This document shows, in pieces, positions 46,415 to 57,506 of a stretch of 64,000 nucleotides of DNA. This stretch comes from Phytophthora hibernalis. Lineage: Eukaryota; Oomycota; Peronosporomycetes; Peronosporales; Peronosporaceae. The notes below the pieces were generated by a model that did not search any database, was not told where the DNA came from, and saw nothing but the letters and a program-made list of their open reading frames with translations. The stretch lies in assembly GCA_012656075.1 (NCBI GenBank), contig JAAKBF010000269.1:368088-432087 (forward strand), read 5' to 3'. How positions within the stretch are numbered: position 1 is the stretch's first letter; every line of letters begins with the position of its first letter. Position numbers and translations under genes: made by a program.

Positions 46415-47359
46415 TTGCTTAAATTGGTTAAGTCTCGTGGTCGTTATCGATTACAGTCCATGGTCATCTCGAAGCCAACGGTTGAAGCAATGACCCGCGA
46501 AAGTGATCAAGCACTTTTGCTGTGGCACGCTCGGCTTGCACTCTCGCATTTCGGAGCCCTGCAAGAAATGGCAAGGAAGGAGATTGTAAAGGGCATGTAT
46601 TTACCTGGTAGTGTGGGCGTACCTTTGAATCGATGTTGGACGTGTGTGCAATCGCGAATGAAGCGGATGTCGTACAAGAAGGTGAAGACTTCGAGGTCGA
46701 AGCGGCCCTACCAGAAACTCATGTCAGACATGTGCCACGTGGGTGAATTGACTTATAATGGCTACAAGCACTTCCAACTTGTGCAAGATGAAGCAACACG
46801 GTGCGTATGGGGATTTCTTCTGAAGAGAAAGCAATCCGATGATGTGGTGATCAAACACATCTTGTGGCTACTTGCACAAGGACACAAGATTGAAGTGATC
46901 GGGTCCGACCAAGGGCGTGAGCTGATAAATAACAACCTGAAGTCATTTTTGAGAGCTCAAGGTATCGCCTGGATAACGTCTAATTCATACAGCCCCGAAG
47001 AAAACGGGTTGGTAGAGCACATGCATGGGGTAGTGCTGTCCCGTGTAAGAAGCTTGTTGACAACGGTGGACATGCCGAACCTGTTATGGGGAGAGGCGTT
47101 TGCATTTACAATTGAGGTGCTGAATATTAGTCCGAGCAATGCACTGGCGGGAGAAATTCCTTACACACGGCGTTTTGGAGTGCGACCGGAACTCTCTACC
47201 TTGCGAACGTGGGGATGTTTGCCATTTGCGTTCACGCAAAAAGTGTTGCGGAAAAGTAAGCTGGAGAATCCAGGAAGCCGTGCATCTTTCTTGGCTATGC
47301 GAAGAACTCGATTAGCAATCGGGTACTGGATTTGCATACAGGCAATATTCAAGAGTTGA
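46415..47359 (+). pseudogene. Copia GAG-pre-integrase and integrase core
   Basis: A 314-codon frame. Asp in MSDMCHVGEL, Asp in GSDQGREL and Glu in SPEENGLVE fit the DD35E triad. The zinc-binding HHCC region upstream is partial (LLWHARL...H...C). A shift near 47300 breaks it from the C-terminal part (FLAMRRTR, expected FLGY-type). Confidence 0.85.
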
Positions 47360-47758
47360 GGACAGTCGAGTTCGCGGAAAATTGGACGGTAGAGCGCAGC
47401 TATGTGGAAAAGCGCTGCTCAACCGATTTTCACGCGGTAAATGTAAGCTCCCGTTGAAGATACCATACGTTCGTTTGGATGATTTGACTGCTCCTGGAGC
47501 AACGATGTCTTTCGGAATACCAGCAGAGGCAGAACCAAGAGAGAAACGACAATGCAGAGAAGATCTTCGGGATCATCACTCAAGAACTGTAGTTGACGCG
47601 CCGACAACTAGGTGCAACCCGGAGTTGGTCAGCACGCCTACGGGAGAATTGTTGAGCGTGGATCCGTCGAGGTCAGCAGAGGCTGATGCTCGGTCGTCGC
47701 GTGCTCGTGGACTTCGGGAGTTGTGGTGTACGGAAATCAGATTTCGGGTAACCCTACA

Positions 47759-48690
47759 CTAGGGATGCCTAAGCTAGACCAGTGGGTACATCGCACTCAA
47801 GTGGATCAGAGGGTACACCACCAAGTGGATACACCGCCAGGTGGGTACACCGCCAAGTGGATACATCGCCAAGTGGATACATCGCACTCAACAGGGAACG
47901 GATTTAAACGAGGATGGCACATAGCTGAAGGACGGACTCAGCGATGGACGGACTCAACGATAATCGACTCGGCGAAAGTTGGACTCGGCGAAAGTCGACT
48001 TGGCGAGAATGTGCCTCGAGGGAGATATACCAACGGGGGATAAATCAAGATCTGGGCGAAGAGTCGCCGAAAGGTAGGAAAACAGCTCGACACCAAGGGA
48101 CGGAGCTGAGCGAAGTTGCAGGGAGATCTGTAACGACTCCATTTCATTAGATATGTGAATAGGACCGATAGAAAAACATAGGGAAGAGCCTGAAGGGGCT
48201 CTCTAAAGACATAGAGATAACAATCAGAGCAGAATCTTCTAAGTCCAAGAACAGCGTACACTTTTCCGGTAAGTCCCTGCGTGGGCTGGATTATGTCTGC
48301 CGTGGTTTCCAGAGAGGCATAGCTTGTAGGGGAGCCGTCTGGTAGCGCCAAGAGATCAAGGTCGGCCCGGGGTGGGCACTTCTCGCTACCAAGCGAAGAC
48401 AAGTCTCGTCGATTCGACGAGCCGGTGGGTCTGCACAACCCAGGACACCGTAACCTTCTAATCTGCGCCTGGTGACTTGTAAACGCGCTCGCGCGCTGCC
48501 GTCCATTCTTTGGTGGAGGGCACAGGGTTTTGCACGGAGACTGCCCCGCTCAGTCGAGTCTCTGGAGAAGTTTGGAGCTTGGTACTTGTTGGGAACAACA
48601 CTCAAATGAACCCCGGCTGGGGTGAACCGCAAAGGGAACCGACAGGAACCCTGCGCAAGCCCAATATTGCCGACCTGACTCGGCGAATTG
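47759..48690. repeat. Insertion with 16-bp and 17-bp tandem repeats inside Copia
   Basis: Between Copia integrase and RT the sequence departs from pol. At 47780-47896 a 16-base unit (AAGTGGATACATCGCC and variants) is repeated about five times. At 47968-48010 a unit GACTCGGCGAAAGTT/C is repeated. GTTGT occurs on both flanks (about 47719 and 48690), which could be a target duplication, but ends are not proven. It could be a solo LTR of an unrelated family. Confidence 0.5.
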
Positions 48691-49096
48691 TTGTGCTGTT
48701 GCATGGAAGCTGAACTAACGACGTTTTCTGTGAATCACAACACCACAGAGTGGACTCCTGTGCGTGATAATCGAGAGACTGATGGAGGAGGCGGTACTGA
48801 AGGTGGCATGAACCTGTCTAACCGCAGTAGTTCTGCACCGAGTGACGGTACGGTAGATTTGTCTAACCGCAGAGGCTCTGTGCCTTCAAGCCCGCTAGTT
48901 CTCAGGGATCCAGATGGTGATCGCATGGAGTCGACTGACAGTGACGTTGATAATGAAGACACTGCAATAGGAAGTGGTGAATCGATGCAAGATTATTTTC
49001 GCTTCGTCGGGGAGATAGAGAGTCCGATGCAGAAGCAGAGAATAATCAAGTGCATCGTTTCGAAGGTCAGCTCGTGTTCGACAGTAAAATGTTAGG

Positions 49097-50161
49097 TTGC
49101 GCGCATACGAGGTTGACATTCCAGCAAGTCTTGTCATCCATTCAGTGAATGAGCTGCTGGAACCGACATCTGTGGAGGAAGCTTTGAACGCTCCTGACGC
49201 AAAAGAATGGATAGCTGCTCTTGAGACAGAGTACAAGGAGCTGTTGAGAAATCATGTCTGGGAATTAGTGGATCGGCCAGCTGGGGTAAAGGTTCTGAAG
49301 AACAAGTGGGTCTTTGTGCGAAAACGAAACGCTCAAGGTGAAGTGTGCAGTTATCGCACGCGGATTACCATCAAAGGTTGCCAACAGGAGTTTGGTATTA
49401 ACTTTTGGGATACTTACGCTCTGGTTGCGAAGGCTGAGTCCGTGAGATTTATCCTCCATCTGGCTTTGTATCTTGGTCTGCTGTGTCGGAAAGTGGACTT
49501 TGTTACCGCATTTTTGAATGGACCTCTTGATGGAGTTGACATATATATGGAGCAGCTCGCCTACTTCAATGATGGTTCTGGTCGTGTCTGCAAGCTGAAG
49601 CAGAGCCTTTATGGATTGAGGCAGGCGCCAAGGATTTGGTACAAAATTCTCGATGAGTACCTACGGAAGTGTGGTTTCAAGCGGACCAAGATGGATGCCG
49701 GTGGATACGTGAGAACAGTGGGAGAGAACAAAATATTTGTGACTGTTTACGTTGACGATCTTTTGATTGTTGGCACAGAAACCGACATTGAAACAGTAAT
49801 AGCTGAGATCCGGAAAGAGTTCAAGATTAAGGACTTGGGCAATGTGAATCACTTGCTAGGAATGGAGATAACATACGTGCCTGGGTGCATGTTGACGATT
49901 TCACAGAAGGGCTACACCGAACAGATTCTAGCTCGTTGTAAGATGGACAAGTGTAAGCCTGTTCCTACGCCACAAGTGAAGAGTAATTTTCCTATGCCGG
50001 GAAACCCGGAGACTGAACCGGTTTGTGTGAACCCGGATCCTGAAGTGGATTATCGACAGATAGTTGGCTCTTTACAATATCTGGTGCAATGTACACTGCC
50101 AATGCTGTACGAACTCTTGGAAAATTTCTCAATTGCTTCACTCGAGAGCATCATGTGTTAG
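49097..50161 (+). pseudogene. Copia reverse transcriptase
   Basis: A 354-codon frame with WIAALETEYKELLRNHVWEL, KVDFVTAFLNGPLDG, KQSLYGLRQAPRIWYK and the catalytic YVDDLLIVG, all hallmark Ty1/Copia RT motifs. The frame stops near 50161 and the RNase H continues in another frame from 50089. Confidence 0.9.
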
Positions 50162-50532
50162 CCAAGCGGGTGCTACGTTATTTGAGAGGAACATCTGACT
50201 ACAGGTTTGTGTGGACGAAGACTAACAAGCCGGATTTTCAGTTCGTTGCATATGTGGATGCATGGAGACCTCCTAAGACTGAAGAACAGATTGTGGCTTA
50301 TGCAGACGCAGATCTAGGAAATGAGAAGGACGATCTCAGATCGGTAACTGGATATGTGTTGCAAATGGAGGGATGCACCTACGCGTATTCGAGCCAAAAG
50401 CAGCGGCAAATGACGGACAATACATGCAGTTCTGAATTCGTAGCTGCGGCTGAGTGTTCTACAATGATTAAATTGACACACAACTTGTGCAAAGAACTTG
50501 GACTTCGTCGCAAGAAGACGATTTTGTATGAT
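50089..50532 (+). pseudogene. Copia RNase H, N-terminal part, split by TIR element
   Basis: It contains RVLRYLRGTSDYRFVW, then VAYADADLGNEKDDLRSVTG (Asp residues of RNase H) and SSQKQRQMTDNTCSSEFVAA. It is cut after ILYD by the TIR insertion and resumes at 51179 with DNQAAIAVIKA, through ENMLADILTKPLGP, to the stop at 51456. Confidence 0.88.
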
Positions 50533-51174
50533 AGGGGTTTCAAAGTAAGGTTTTGCCGAACATATTGACATAACGACATGGATTGTGTTCTCTCTATCTG
50601 ATTGGCTGTTTTCTAAGCTACCTTGAAACCCCTTTTTAGGCAGGAAACATAAAGCGCCGTCACAAGATCCTGGATGAAGCGGCAGCTTCATCACCAAGGT
50701 GATGTGCGCGTCCGGCAACCAGGTCAAGCCCCCTACTGCGCCGCGTACAGTTTAACCGCAGCACGTAGGCCACGGCCGACACCAACAACAAAGTCGGACC
50801 CAGCACGAGCAGTACGGCAAACCGTCCGTCGAACTCAACTCGAAGCTGATGCGCCCAGATGCCCAGCTGAAACCAGACGTCCTGCAAGTACGCGCTGCCA
50901 GCGCTCAATGCAAAAGGAAGGCATGCCATGCTGCGCCTCGTGAACGTCTCACACACGCTGCACAGAAGTCCACGGCCTTGGACGAGGCTCGAACGTGTTC
51001 ACGTTCTCGTCTAATCTAAGACTATTCTTTTAGGTGCTTATGTGTTAGGTCCTTTTGACTCCATTTTATTGTCAAGAAAACCTAACTTAACGACATAACA
51101 TCAAATCGATCTGATTGGCTGACTGACATTTTATGTCGATATGTTTTTAAGTTCATTTCAGCTTTGAAACCCCT
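50533..51174. mobile_element. 642-bp TIR element with TGAT duplication, carrying a gene fragment
   Basis: The perfect 13-base TIR AGGGGTTTCAAAG (50533-50545) has its complement at 51162-51174. TGAT flanks each end (50529-50532, 51175-51178). Removing the element and one TGAT restores the Copia reading ILYDDNQAAIA, which proves the insertion. A third TIR-like copy sits inside at 50621-50633, so the first 101 bp form a mini-element. CGACATAAC and CTGATTGGCTG motifs occur near both ends in direct orientation. Inside, the minus frame 50956-50660 encodes a membrane-type peptide (LLVLGPTLLLVSAVAYVL). Confidence 0.85.
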
Positions 51175-51456
51175 TGATGATAATCAAGCGGCGATTGCGG
51201 TTATCAAAGCAAACACTGGAGATTACAAGGTGAAAAGTATTGATCTCAAGTACCATAAGATCGTGACTACTATAAGAACGGCGAGTTTGCTTTGGAGTAC
51301 TGCCCATCTGAAAATATGTTGGCAGATATTTTGACCAAGCCTCTCGGCCCCACGCAGTTCAAACGATTGCGGCATCTTTTGAACATTGAACCGGTGGCTA
51401 ATGCTACAAAGGTGACTGGCAAGCGTGTGAGGACTAACGAGGAAGACCAAGTGTAG

Positions 51457-51770
51457 CTGCAACAACGGACACCAGTAACACGAAGTGGGAGTGTGACGAG
51501 GTCGTGTTTCTGTTTCTGTCTCCCGAGTGGAAGACTTTACGGTGCCGCTCTGCAAATTGTATACACCCGTTAGTGTATAGCGTATAGTCCCAGGCTAACG
51601 AAAGGGGTTGTCACCTACGAGGTTTTCTCCTTAATCCCAATTCTGCTCCGTGGGAAACACTCGTGCCTTCTTCGGTCTTGTGATCTCTGTCTACTATCGC
51701 TGCTCAACCTGCGCATTGTGCCACATTCACCTGCCAGTGGCAGGGACACTAGGTAGGCTACCACGGCTTG
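51457..51770. other. Copia 3' end and intergenic sequence
   Basis: The non-coding 3' region of the Copia element passes into host flank. I see no gene. CACTAGG and GTAGGCTACCACGG are simple sequence only. Confidence 0.4.
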
Positions 51771-51779
51771 GCTCATAAA

Positions 51780-52215
51780 CAGGGTTGTAGAACTGGGGGT
51801 TTTGATTAATGAAATAATGGAATATTGGGGCAATCCACCCACCCCGCCAAAAGAAAAATGGATTTAACTGATTTTTAATAGTACTATTTAAAGTAAATAG
51901 TAATTTGAAAATGCTATTTTCTGTAAATATTAGCACTAAACTACTGATAAACAGTAACGATTTTCAGAATTCCGACGTAGGTGCAAATTAAAATGGTGGA
52001 TAAATCGCAAATGAAGTTATAAATACGATAGCCTATAATTTTCAGTGGATTTGAGGCTGATTCGCGTCGATGAGAGTGCGGCGCACCTTGAGTCGTCTGG
52101 TAATTCAAGAAAGAGTGGGGTTTTAAATTTGGATTATACCTACCGTTTCACCCATCCGCCCCTAAAAGCAATCACCCACCCCAACTATTGCCAAATCGAG
52201 GGTTTAACAACGCTT
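51780..52215. mobile_element. AT-rich MULE-like MITE, 9-bp TSD
   Basis: GCTCATAAA occurs immediately before (51771-51779) and after (52216-52224) a 436-bp AT-rich block. The block ends are imperfect inverted repeats (CAGGGTTGTAGAAC... and the complement of ...GTTTAACAACGCTT). A 9-bp duplication is typical of Mutator-like elements. No coding sequence is present. Confidence 0.6.
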
Positions 52216-52499
52216 GCTCATAAATCATGCATTGAACACTTCACTTTACACACGATTCTTCTACTCTACATGTACATGCAAATACCCGTACGGACATGTT
52301 GGTGGCGATTACGAAGTAAGCCGCAGAAAATGACATCGTGGCGTAATGTAAGCCTGATTTACTCCTCGCCCACAGCAATCGAGCTACAATCCATGTGTTA
52401 TTAGAAAACAGAATTAAGTATGACCACGCCGGTAGATACGGGAAGATAAAGTATTCCTTACTCGCCCAAGGACTTCTAGAACTACGAACGGGATCAAGC
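52216..52499. other. 3' flank of the CH-domain gene
   Basis: No gene is seen. One copy of the MITE target duplication lies at the left edge. The rest is non-repetitive intergenic sequence. Confidence 0.4.
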
Positions 52500-54327
52500 C
52501 TACATAATAGTGCACCTGCCACACGAGCATTTTGCCATTGCCTTCGCTTCAAGCTCCTCGTCTTCTGTCTTTTGAGGTTTGTCGTCAACACCACCTGCCG
52601 CATCTTCTGCTGCAGGCTGGGCAATTACGACCTCTTCAGCTGGAGTTGACTCGGTGGGTACGTCCGTGGGGCCTGCTGCGGAGCACGCAACCTCCTCAGT
52701 CACTCGAGTGTCGATAGTGGCTTGGCCAACTGTTTCCCCTCAACTTCCAACGCCAGATTCTCTGTCACTTCAGTAACCACCTCGTCTTTCTCTTCTTCCG
52801 CAGCCGCTTCTTCGCGGGTGTCGACGATCTCAACGTTAGGCCCCTCAGATTCAACCTCAACGGCAATAATTTCTGGTGTCGTCTTCACCAGAGACGCAGC
52901 TTCGGCTTCTTCGATTGCTGCTGCTATATCCGACACAACCTGTTGGATGGCTGCCAGAATCGTTAATTCGGCAAGACAAGCTTCGACTGAACGTCCCTCC
53001 TGTTCAGGGGCGACAGAAACCTCGGACGGAGACATTTTTCGTCGCTGACGGCATCGCTTCCAGACTCCTGTTCGGGGTTTAAATCGTCGTCGTCAGCAGG
53101 ATTGTCGATTTCCGGCTTGTCTTCCGACACCTGATTGCATACCTCAGGTTGCACGTTGGTCTTCTCATCGGAGCATTTCTCGCTTTCAGCCGGTTCTTCC
53201 TTCTTGACGCTTTTGAGTTGGATCTCTGAAGCTGCTCGCACAGTACTCTTCTTTTCGTGACTTACAGCTTTCTCTGGCATAACTGATGAGCTGCTAGCCG
53301 TTATCAACCCCTGCAGTGCCTTCGCATCAACTCCCGCTTGTTCGATCTTTGACATCGCCATCTCCAACTGAAAATGAACCATCAACCAAAACAACAGATA
53401 AACCGTGTTACTTACAACCTTGGAATAGGACCTATTCAGCAGCGATGCCGTACCTCTTGATTCGAAAACTCGGTGGGCACGATCATGGCGACGGGTTTAA
53501 AAGGTGACCAGCATGCTCTTCTGAGAACATCATGAAATGCTGAACACAGAACAGCACCTGCAATTTCAGAGAGGAGAACGACACATGTGATCAGTGCTGC
53601 AAGCTATTTCAAGTACCATAGGAACCTTCACAAAGATTTACCTGGACCATGTTCGTTCCTTCATACAAGTCGTCCGTGCAAAAGAGCGACAAGTCATACA
53701 TCCCAATCCTGTCGAGAAAGAGAAAAAATATTAACCTCCGAGGTAACACAAATAAGTGCCAACTTCTGTCGCGTACGACTTGCACTGCCTCAGGAAGACC
53801 GAAATGTTCTCGCGTTCTTTCCACGGAGCCATTCGCTTCGAGTAGTTGCGGCTGATTGGTGACATGCAATTGGACACGTCGGGGAACAGTGTTTCCATCT
53901 GAAGATGAAAATTAACAAGTACAACGCGCAATGTACATGGTTAGTTATCAGTATTTTGAGCTCGGAAGTATCAAAACCCAAACGTACCGTTTCGCGCAAC
54001 ACCACCCCGGACTTGAGTGTCTCGAACAGGTCGGTGGTCGGCAGCTCGCGTTTCAATACATTCTCAATCCAGGTCATAACCTCCTATAAGACACACAATG
54101 CACCCATCAGCCATCTCAACGCGGATGCAGTCTTGAATTCAACTCCTTACGCGTTGTCGTCGGAGGTACTCGATGGCCATCGACTTGTCGCTGGCCCACT
54201 TGGCCGAGAGCGACAGACTGCGCTGGTGCTTGCCGCCCATAGCCGACTCGCGCACATCGCTGACTTCATTGTAGTTTGGCACCAATACGTTCAAATTCAT
54301 GTCCATGGCTAGATGTTTGGTGTTCAA
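52500..54327 (-). CDS. Calponin-homology domain protein with C-terminal CAAX box
   Basis: Exons are 54327-54151, 54083-53988, 53898-53777, 53708-53642, 53557-53454 and 53367-52500, with GT/AG introns of about 67-89 bp. A single CH domain spans exons 1-4: SDKSMAIEYLRRQR, WIENVLKRELPTTDLFETLK, SGVVLRET, MAPWKERENISVFLRQC, LFCTDDLYEGTNMVQ. CH domains of this kind bind actin or scaffold signalling proteins. A long acidic Glu/Ala-rich region follows, and the protein ends CSCGRCTIM, where CTIM is a CAAX box suited to farnesylation, preceded by extra Cys for possible palmitoylation. Frames shift at 53490-53500, 53035-53039 (T5) and 52736-52739 (CCCC), each cured by one added base. The CAAX frame is reached only after the last correction. 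The start near 54327 is the first Met of the open frame. Confidence 0.75.
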
Positions 54328-54584
54328 GCGAAGGCTGAGTGGGTTCTTTCGGTCGCGTCTCCAAAGAAAGTGAGACTGGACTGCTCACGTTCAGCTTAGC
54401 CAGCGAAACCAACGTAATGCGCTCGTGCTCAACAGCATGACACAGAGCTCGATCGCACTGCTCAATCCCAGCGCGATTTAAATACCCTTTCGCACACGCG
54501 GTAGTCACATTTTCTGTCCCCGATTCGAACTTAGCAAGGATGCAAGTCCACCGCCAGTCAGTTCCATACTGTCTATTGAGCAGG
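54328..54584. promoter_or_regulatory. Divergent promoter, CH-domain gene and PAK1IP1
   Basis: This is 257 bp between the two starts. No strong TATA box or palindrome is visible. The stretch also reads open on the minus strand, but that appears to be a shadow. Confidence 0.35.
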
Positions 54585-56091
54585 ATGATCCGCGTCGTGG
54601 CTGGAACGTATGAAGGCTTGCTGTACGGGTGGGAGTGCCCCACGGTGGCCACGGGCGAGAGCACCAAGATGAAGCTGACATTCGGCTACGCAGCACACAC
54701 AGAGTGCATCAAGAGCGTGTCGCTCATGGCCGCCAAGCAGGGCAAGACGCTTCTCTCTGGAGGCAACGACGAGATGATCAAGTACGCACCCATTGCAGCC
54801 ATTGCAATAGTGCACAAATGACTAACATGCTATTGGGTCTCTGCGTGCAGGATTTACAACGTGGACAAGCGCGTGGAGGTGGGCAGTCTTATGGAGCAGC
54901 ACGGCGCCATCACGAGCCTCGAGTTCTTCGGACAAAGCCACATGCTCAGTGGCAGCGCCGACAACTCCATCTGTATCTGGCGCACGTCGGACTGGAACTG
55001 TCTGCACATTCTCGGTGGTCACAAGTAAGTGGTTGTCGAGTGCTGATCAGGTGTGGCTTGATGAGTTTCTAACGTTTTTGTTGTTGATGGTAGGGGCGAA
55101 ATTAACTCCATTGCAGTGCACCCGAGTGGGAAAATGTGCTTTTCAGTGGCGCGAGACCGGACGCTGCGCATGTGGAACCTGGTGAAAGGTCGTATCGCGT
55201 TCATCCGTCGTCTCGAGGAGGAGGCTGAGCTCGTCATGATCTCGCAGAAAGGCACGCACTACGCACTCGGCTTCGGCAAAGACCTGTCGGTGTTCAATAT
55301 GAATGCAGAGGTGAGTTCACATTAATGCTGCTTGAGATTGCTGTTTCCTGCTTGTAGAGTCTTAACGCTTTTGATGCTGATTCTTGGTAGCTGGTGGGCA
55401 CGTTGGAGCACTCGAAGAAAATTCACTGCGCTGTATTCGCTACGGATGACTACATTGTCTGCGGTGGGGATGACAAGTATATTTATGTGTGGAAGACGAA
55501 CGGAACGTACGTAGTACACCTTTGTTTTGCATCAATTCGCTGCACGTTCTGGACTGCTGGACTAATTCGATGTGTTTACTGCTTGTAGACTGGTTGGAAA
55601 ACTGACCCACAAGGACATCGACAGCCGCATTCGGTGTCTTCAAGTGGTGTATCCGCATGGCGAGGCCAAGCTACCGTGGATTGTGTTAGCTACGTCTGGC
55701 GGCGCGTTCCAGATCTGGGATTTTGCTTCGTTCACATTGGATGCTTCGTCCCCGGAGGAATCGAACAAGTCGGTGGAGCCCATGGCCTCGACCGTGCTGC
55801 TCACCAAGCCTCGCGTGACCTGCCTCTCGGCTTGTGTTGTAAGTGAAAGATCGGGGCAGAAGGCGATAAGAGCGAGTCTGCTACTCAGAAGGTCAAGAAA
55901 GCGAAGAAGGCCAAGAAGGCTACGGACAAGAAGCCCGCGGCACCGCTGCAGGTGTCCCGCATGTGGTTGTCGAACTGGATGAGAGCAAGACTGACGGCGG
56001 AGACGCCGCCGCCAAGAAGCGTAAATCGACTGATGGCAACCAACAGGCGACCAAAAACAAGAAGAAAAAGCAGATGAAGTCGAAGCAATAA
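54585..56091 (+). CDS. PAK1IP1: PAK1IP1/MAK11 WD40 protein, 60S ribosome assembly
   Basis: Exons are 54585-54781, 54851-55024, 55094-55310, 55391-55506 and 55589-56091, all with GT/AG introns of 69-82 bp. The product is a WD40 propeller of the PAK1IP1/Mak11 type: VVAGTYEGLLYGWE, SLEFFGQSHMLSGSADNSIC, VHPSGKMCFSVARDRTLRMW (the HPSGK...DxTLRxWNL block typical of the family), IVCGGDDKYIYVWK, and a Lys-rich nucleolar tail KKAKKAKKATDKK. Mak11 joins early pre-60S particles and is needed for large-subunit maturation. In the last exon the frame slips at 55846-55848 (AAA) and 55956-55958 (CCC), and one base added at each restores a tail ending KKKKQMKSKQ. It is divergent from the CH gene. Confidence 0.85.
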
Positions 56092-56468
56092 CTCGACATG
56101 ATGTTGTGAGAGACGAGTACCTGCTTAGAAGCATGACACCAATAGTAATAGACTGTTCATTGCTACTTGTATTAATACGTCGCTTCTCTAAAAACGCAGC
56201 ATTTTAAGCGAAAAGACTTGGTTGTCGTTGAAGTCGTCATATCTGATCCCAACTGCCCTTTCGTCCAATCATCGAGCTGGAAACGGATGGCCAGGGCAGC
56301 CGAACCGCTCGCGCTTTGATTGGCTCCAGAGCGTCCACAACGGCTCCCGATTGGTCAAGGGTTGTCCCACTCTTTGAAAATATGAAGAGGGACCCAACTG
56401 GTCGTCATTCACGTTACGTCCAGCAGCTCAAGCAGCAGCGCCTTAACACCCCTATCCACATATCCGCT
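56092..56468. promoter_or_regulatory. ADK promoter and 5' UTR with CCAAT boxes
   Basis: Three CCAAT-type elements occur close together: CGTCCAATCATCG (about 56261-56273), TTTGATTGGCTCC (about 56317-56329) and CCGATTGGTC (about 56348-56357). The ORF is open upstream of the chosen ATG (from 56316), but that part is not ADK-like and probably is 5' UTR. Confidence 0.45.
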
Positions 56469-57506
56469 ATGGCTTCCGAGAACCTGACGCAGTCCATTGT
56501 GGGCCTGGGCAACCCGCTGCTCGACATCTCGGCCGATGTGACGCTCGAGTTCCTGGCCAAGTACGGCCTCAAGCTGGACAACGCCATCCTGGCTGACGAG
56601 AGCCACGCGCCCATGTTCGAGGAGCTCGTGCAGAGCAGCCCTGTGTACGTGGCTGGCGGTGCCACGCAGAACAGCATCCGCGTGGCCCAGTGGATGCTCA
56701 ACCCGCACAACCAGACGGCCACGTCCTTCTTCGGCAGCGTGGGCAAGGACGCACACGGCGCCAAGCTCAAGGATTGCGCCCAGGCCGACGGCGTCAACGT
56801 GTCGTACCTCGAGCACGCGGACATCAAGACGGGAACCTGCGCCGTGTGCGTCGTGGACTCGGAGCGGTCGCTCGTGGCCGACCTGTCGGCTGCCAACCAC
56901 TTCCACCACGACCACTTGGTCAGTGTCGAGAGCCAGGAGATCATCTCCAAGGGCCAGTTCTTCTACTCGGCCGGCTTCCACCTCACGGTCTCTCCCCAGG
57001 CCGTCATGACGCTCGCTGAGCATGCCAAGGCTAACAACAAGATCTTCCTCATCAACCTCTCGGCCCCGTTCATCGTCGAGTTCTTCAAAGATCCGTTGAT
57101 GGCTGCCCTCCCACTCGCCGACTTTGTCTTCGGCAACGAGAGCGAGGCCAAAACCTTCGGCAAGGTGCAGGGATGGGGTGAGGACGTCAAGGACATCGCC
57201 CTCAAGACCGCGCAGCTCAACAAGGCCAGTGGCGTGCGGTGCCGCACCGTCGTCTTCACGCAGGGCGCCGATCCCACCATCGTTGTCCACCAGGGCAAGG
57301 TGCACTCCTATGTTGTGCCCAAGATGGAGGCCAAGTCCATCGTGGACACCAACGGAGCAGGTGACGCCTTCGTCGGCGGATTCATCTCACGCCTGGCTCT
57401 GGGTCTGCCTCTCGAGCAGTGCGTGAACGCCGGCCACTGGGCCGCGCAGGTTGTGCTGGCTCGCTCGGGCTGCACATTCCCGGAGAAGTGCGAGTTCAAG
57501 GACTAG
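56469..57506 (+). CDS. ADK: Adenosine kinase
   Basis: An intact, intronless 345-residue enzyme that phosphorylates adenosine to AMP with ATP, part of purine salvage and of removing adenosine made by the SAH/methyl cycle. I chose MASENLTQSIVGLGNPLLDI as the start. Ribokinase-family motifs are VAGGATQNSIRVAQWML near the N-terminus (substrate loop), GSVGKDAHGAKL, and near the C-terminus DTNGAGDAFVGGF, which carries the catalytic Asp and anion hole. Strong GC-rich codon bias fits a highly expressed gene. ADK removes the adenosine released downstream of methyl transfer, and the CBS gene 3.7 kb away acts on homocysteine from the same cycle. They are on opposite strands. Confidence 0.95.
   Translation: MASENLTQSIVGLGNPLLDISADVTLEFLAKYGLKLDNAILADESHAPMFEELVQSSPVYVAGGATQNSIRVAQWMLNPHNQTATSFFGSVGKDAHGAKLKDCAQADGVNVSYLEHADIKTGTCAVCVVDSERSLVADLSAANHFHHDHLVSVESQEIISKGQFFYSAGFHLTVSPQAVMTLAEHAKANNKIFLINLSAPFIVEFFKDPLMAALPLADFVFGNESEAKTFGKVQGWGEDVKDIALKTAQLNKASGVRCRTVVFTQGADPTIVVHQGKVHSYVVPKMEAKSIVDTNGAGDAFVGGFISRLALGLPLEQCVNAGHWAAQVVLARSGCTFPEKCEFKD

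Larger units (their letters stand above)
46290..51456 (+). mobile_element. Ty1/Copia retrotransposon, 5'-truncated, with two nested insertions
   Basis: Order is GAG-pre-integrase (LLWHARLALSHFGALQEMAR), integrase core, RT and RNase H, the Copia order with integrase before RT. Gag and the 5' LTR are missing. It is interrupted by an approximately 0.9-kb repeat-bearing insertion at about 47.76-48.69 kb and by a 642-bp TIR element in the RNase H (50533-51174). After the stop at about 51456, GTGGGAGTGTGACGAGG looks like a polypurine tract followed by a TG LTR start near 51491, but the LTR end is not clear. Confidence 0.9.

Noticed and set aside
47780..47896. Possible CRISPR array
   Set aside because: The 16-base units are directly adjacent with no spacers, and the setting is a eukaryotic retroelement.
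56409..57305. 298-codon minus-strand ORF opposite ADK
   Set aside because: It is a shadow of the GC-rich third-position bias in the ADK gene, which has clear motifs on the plus strand.
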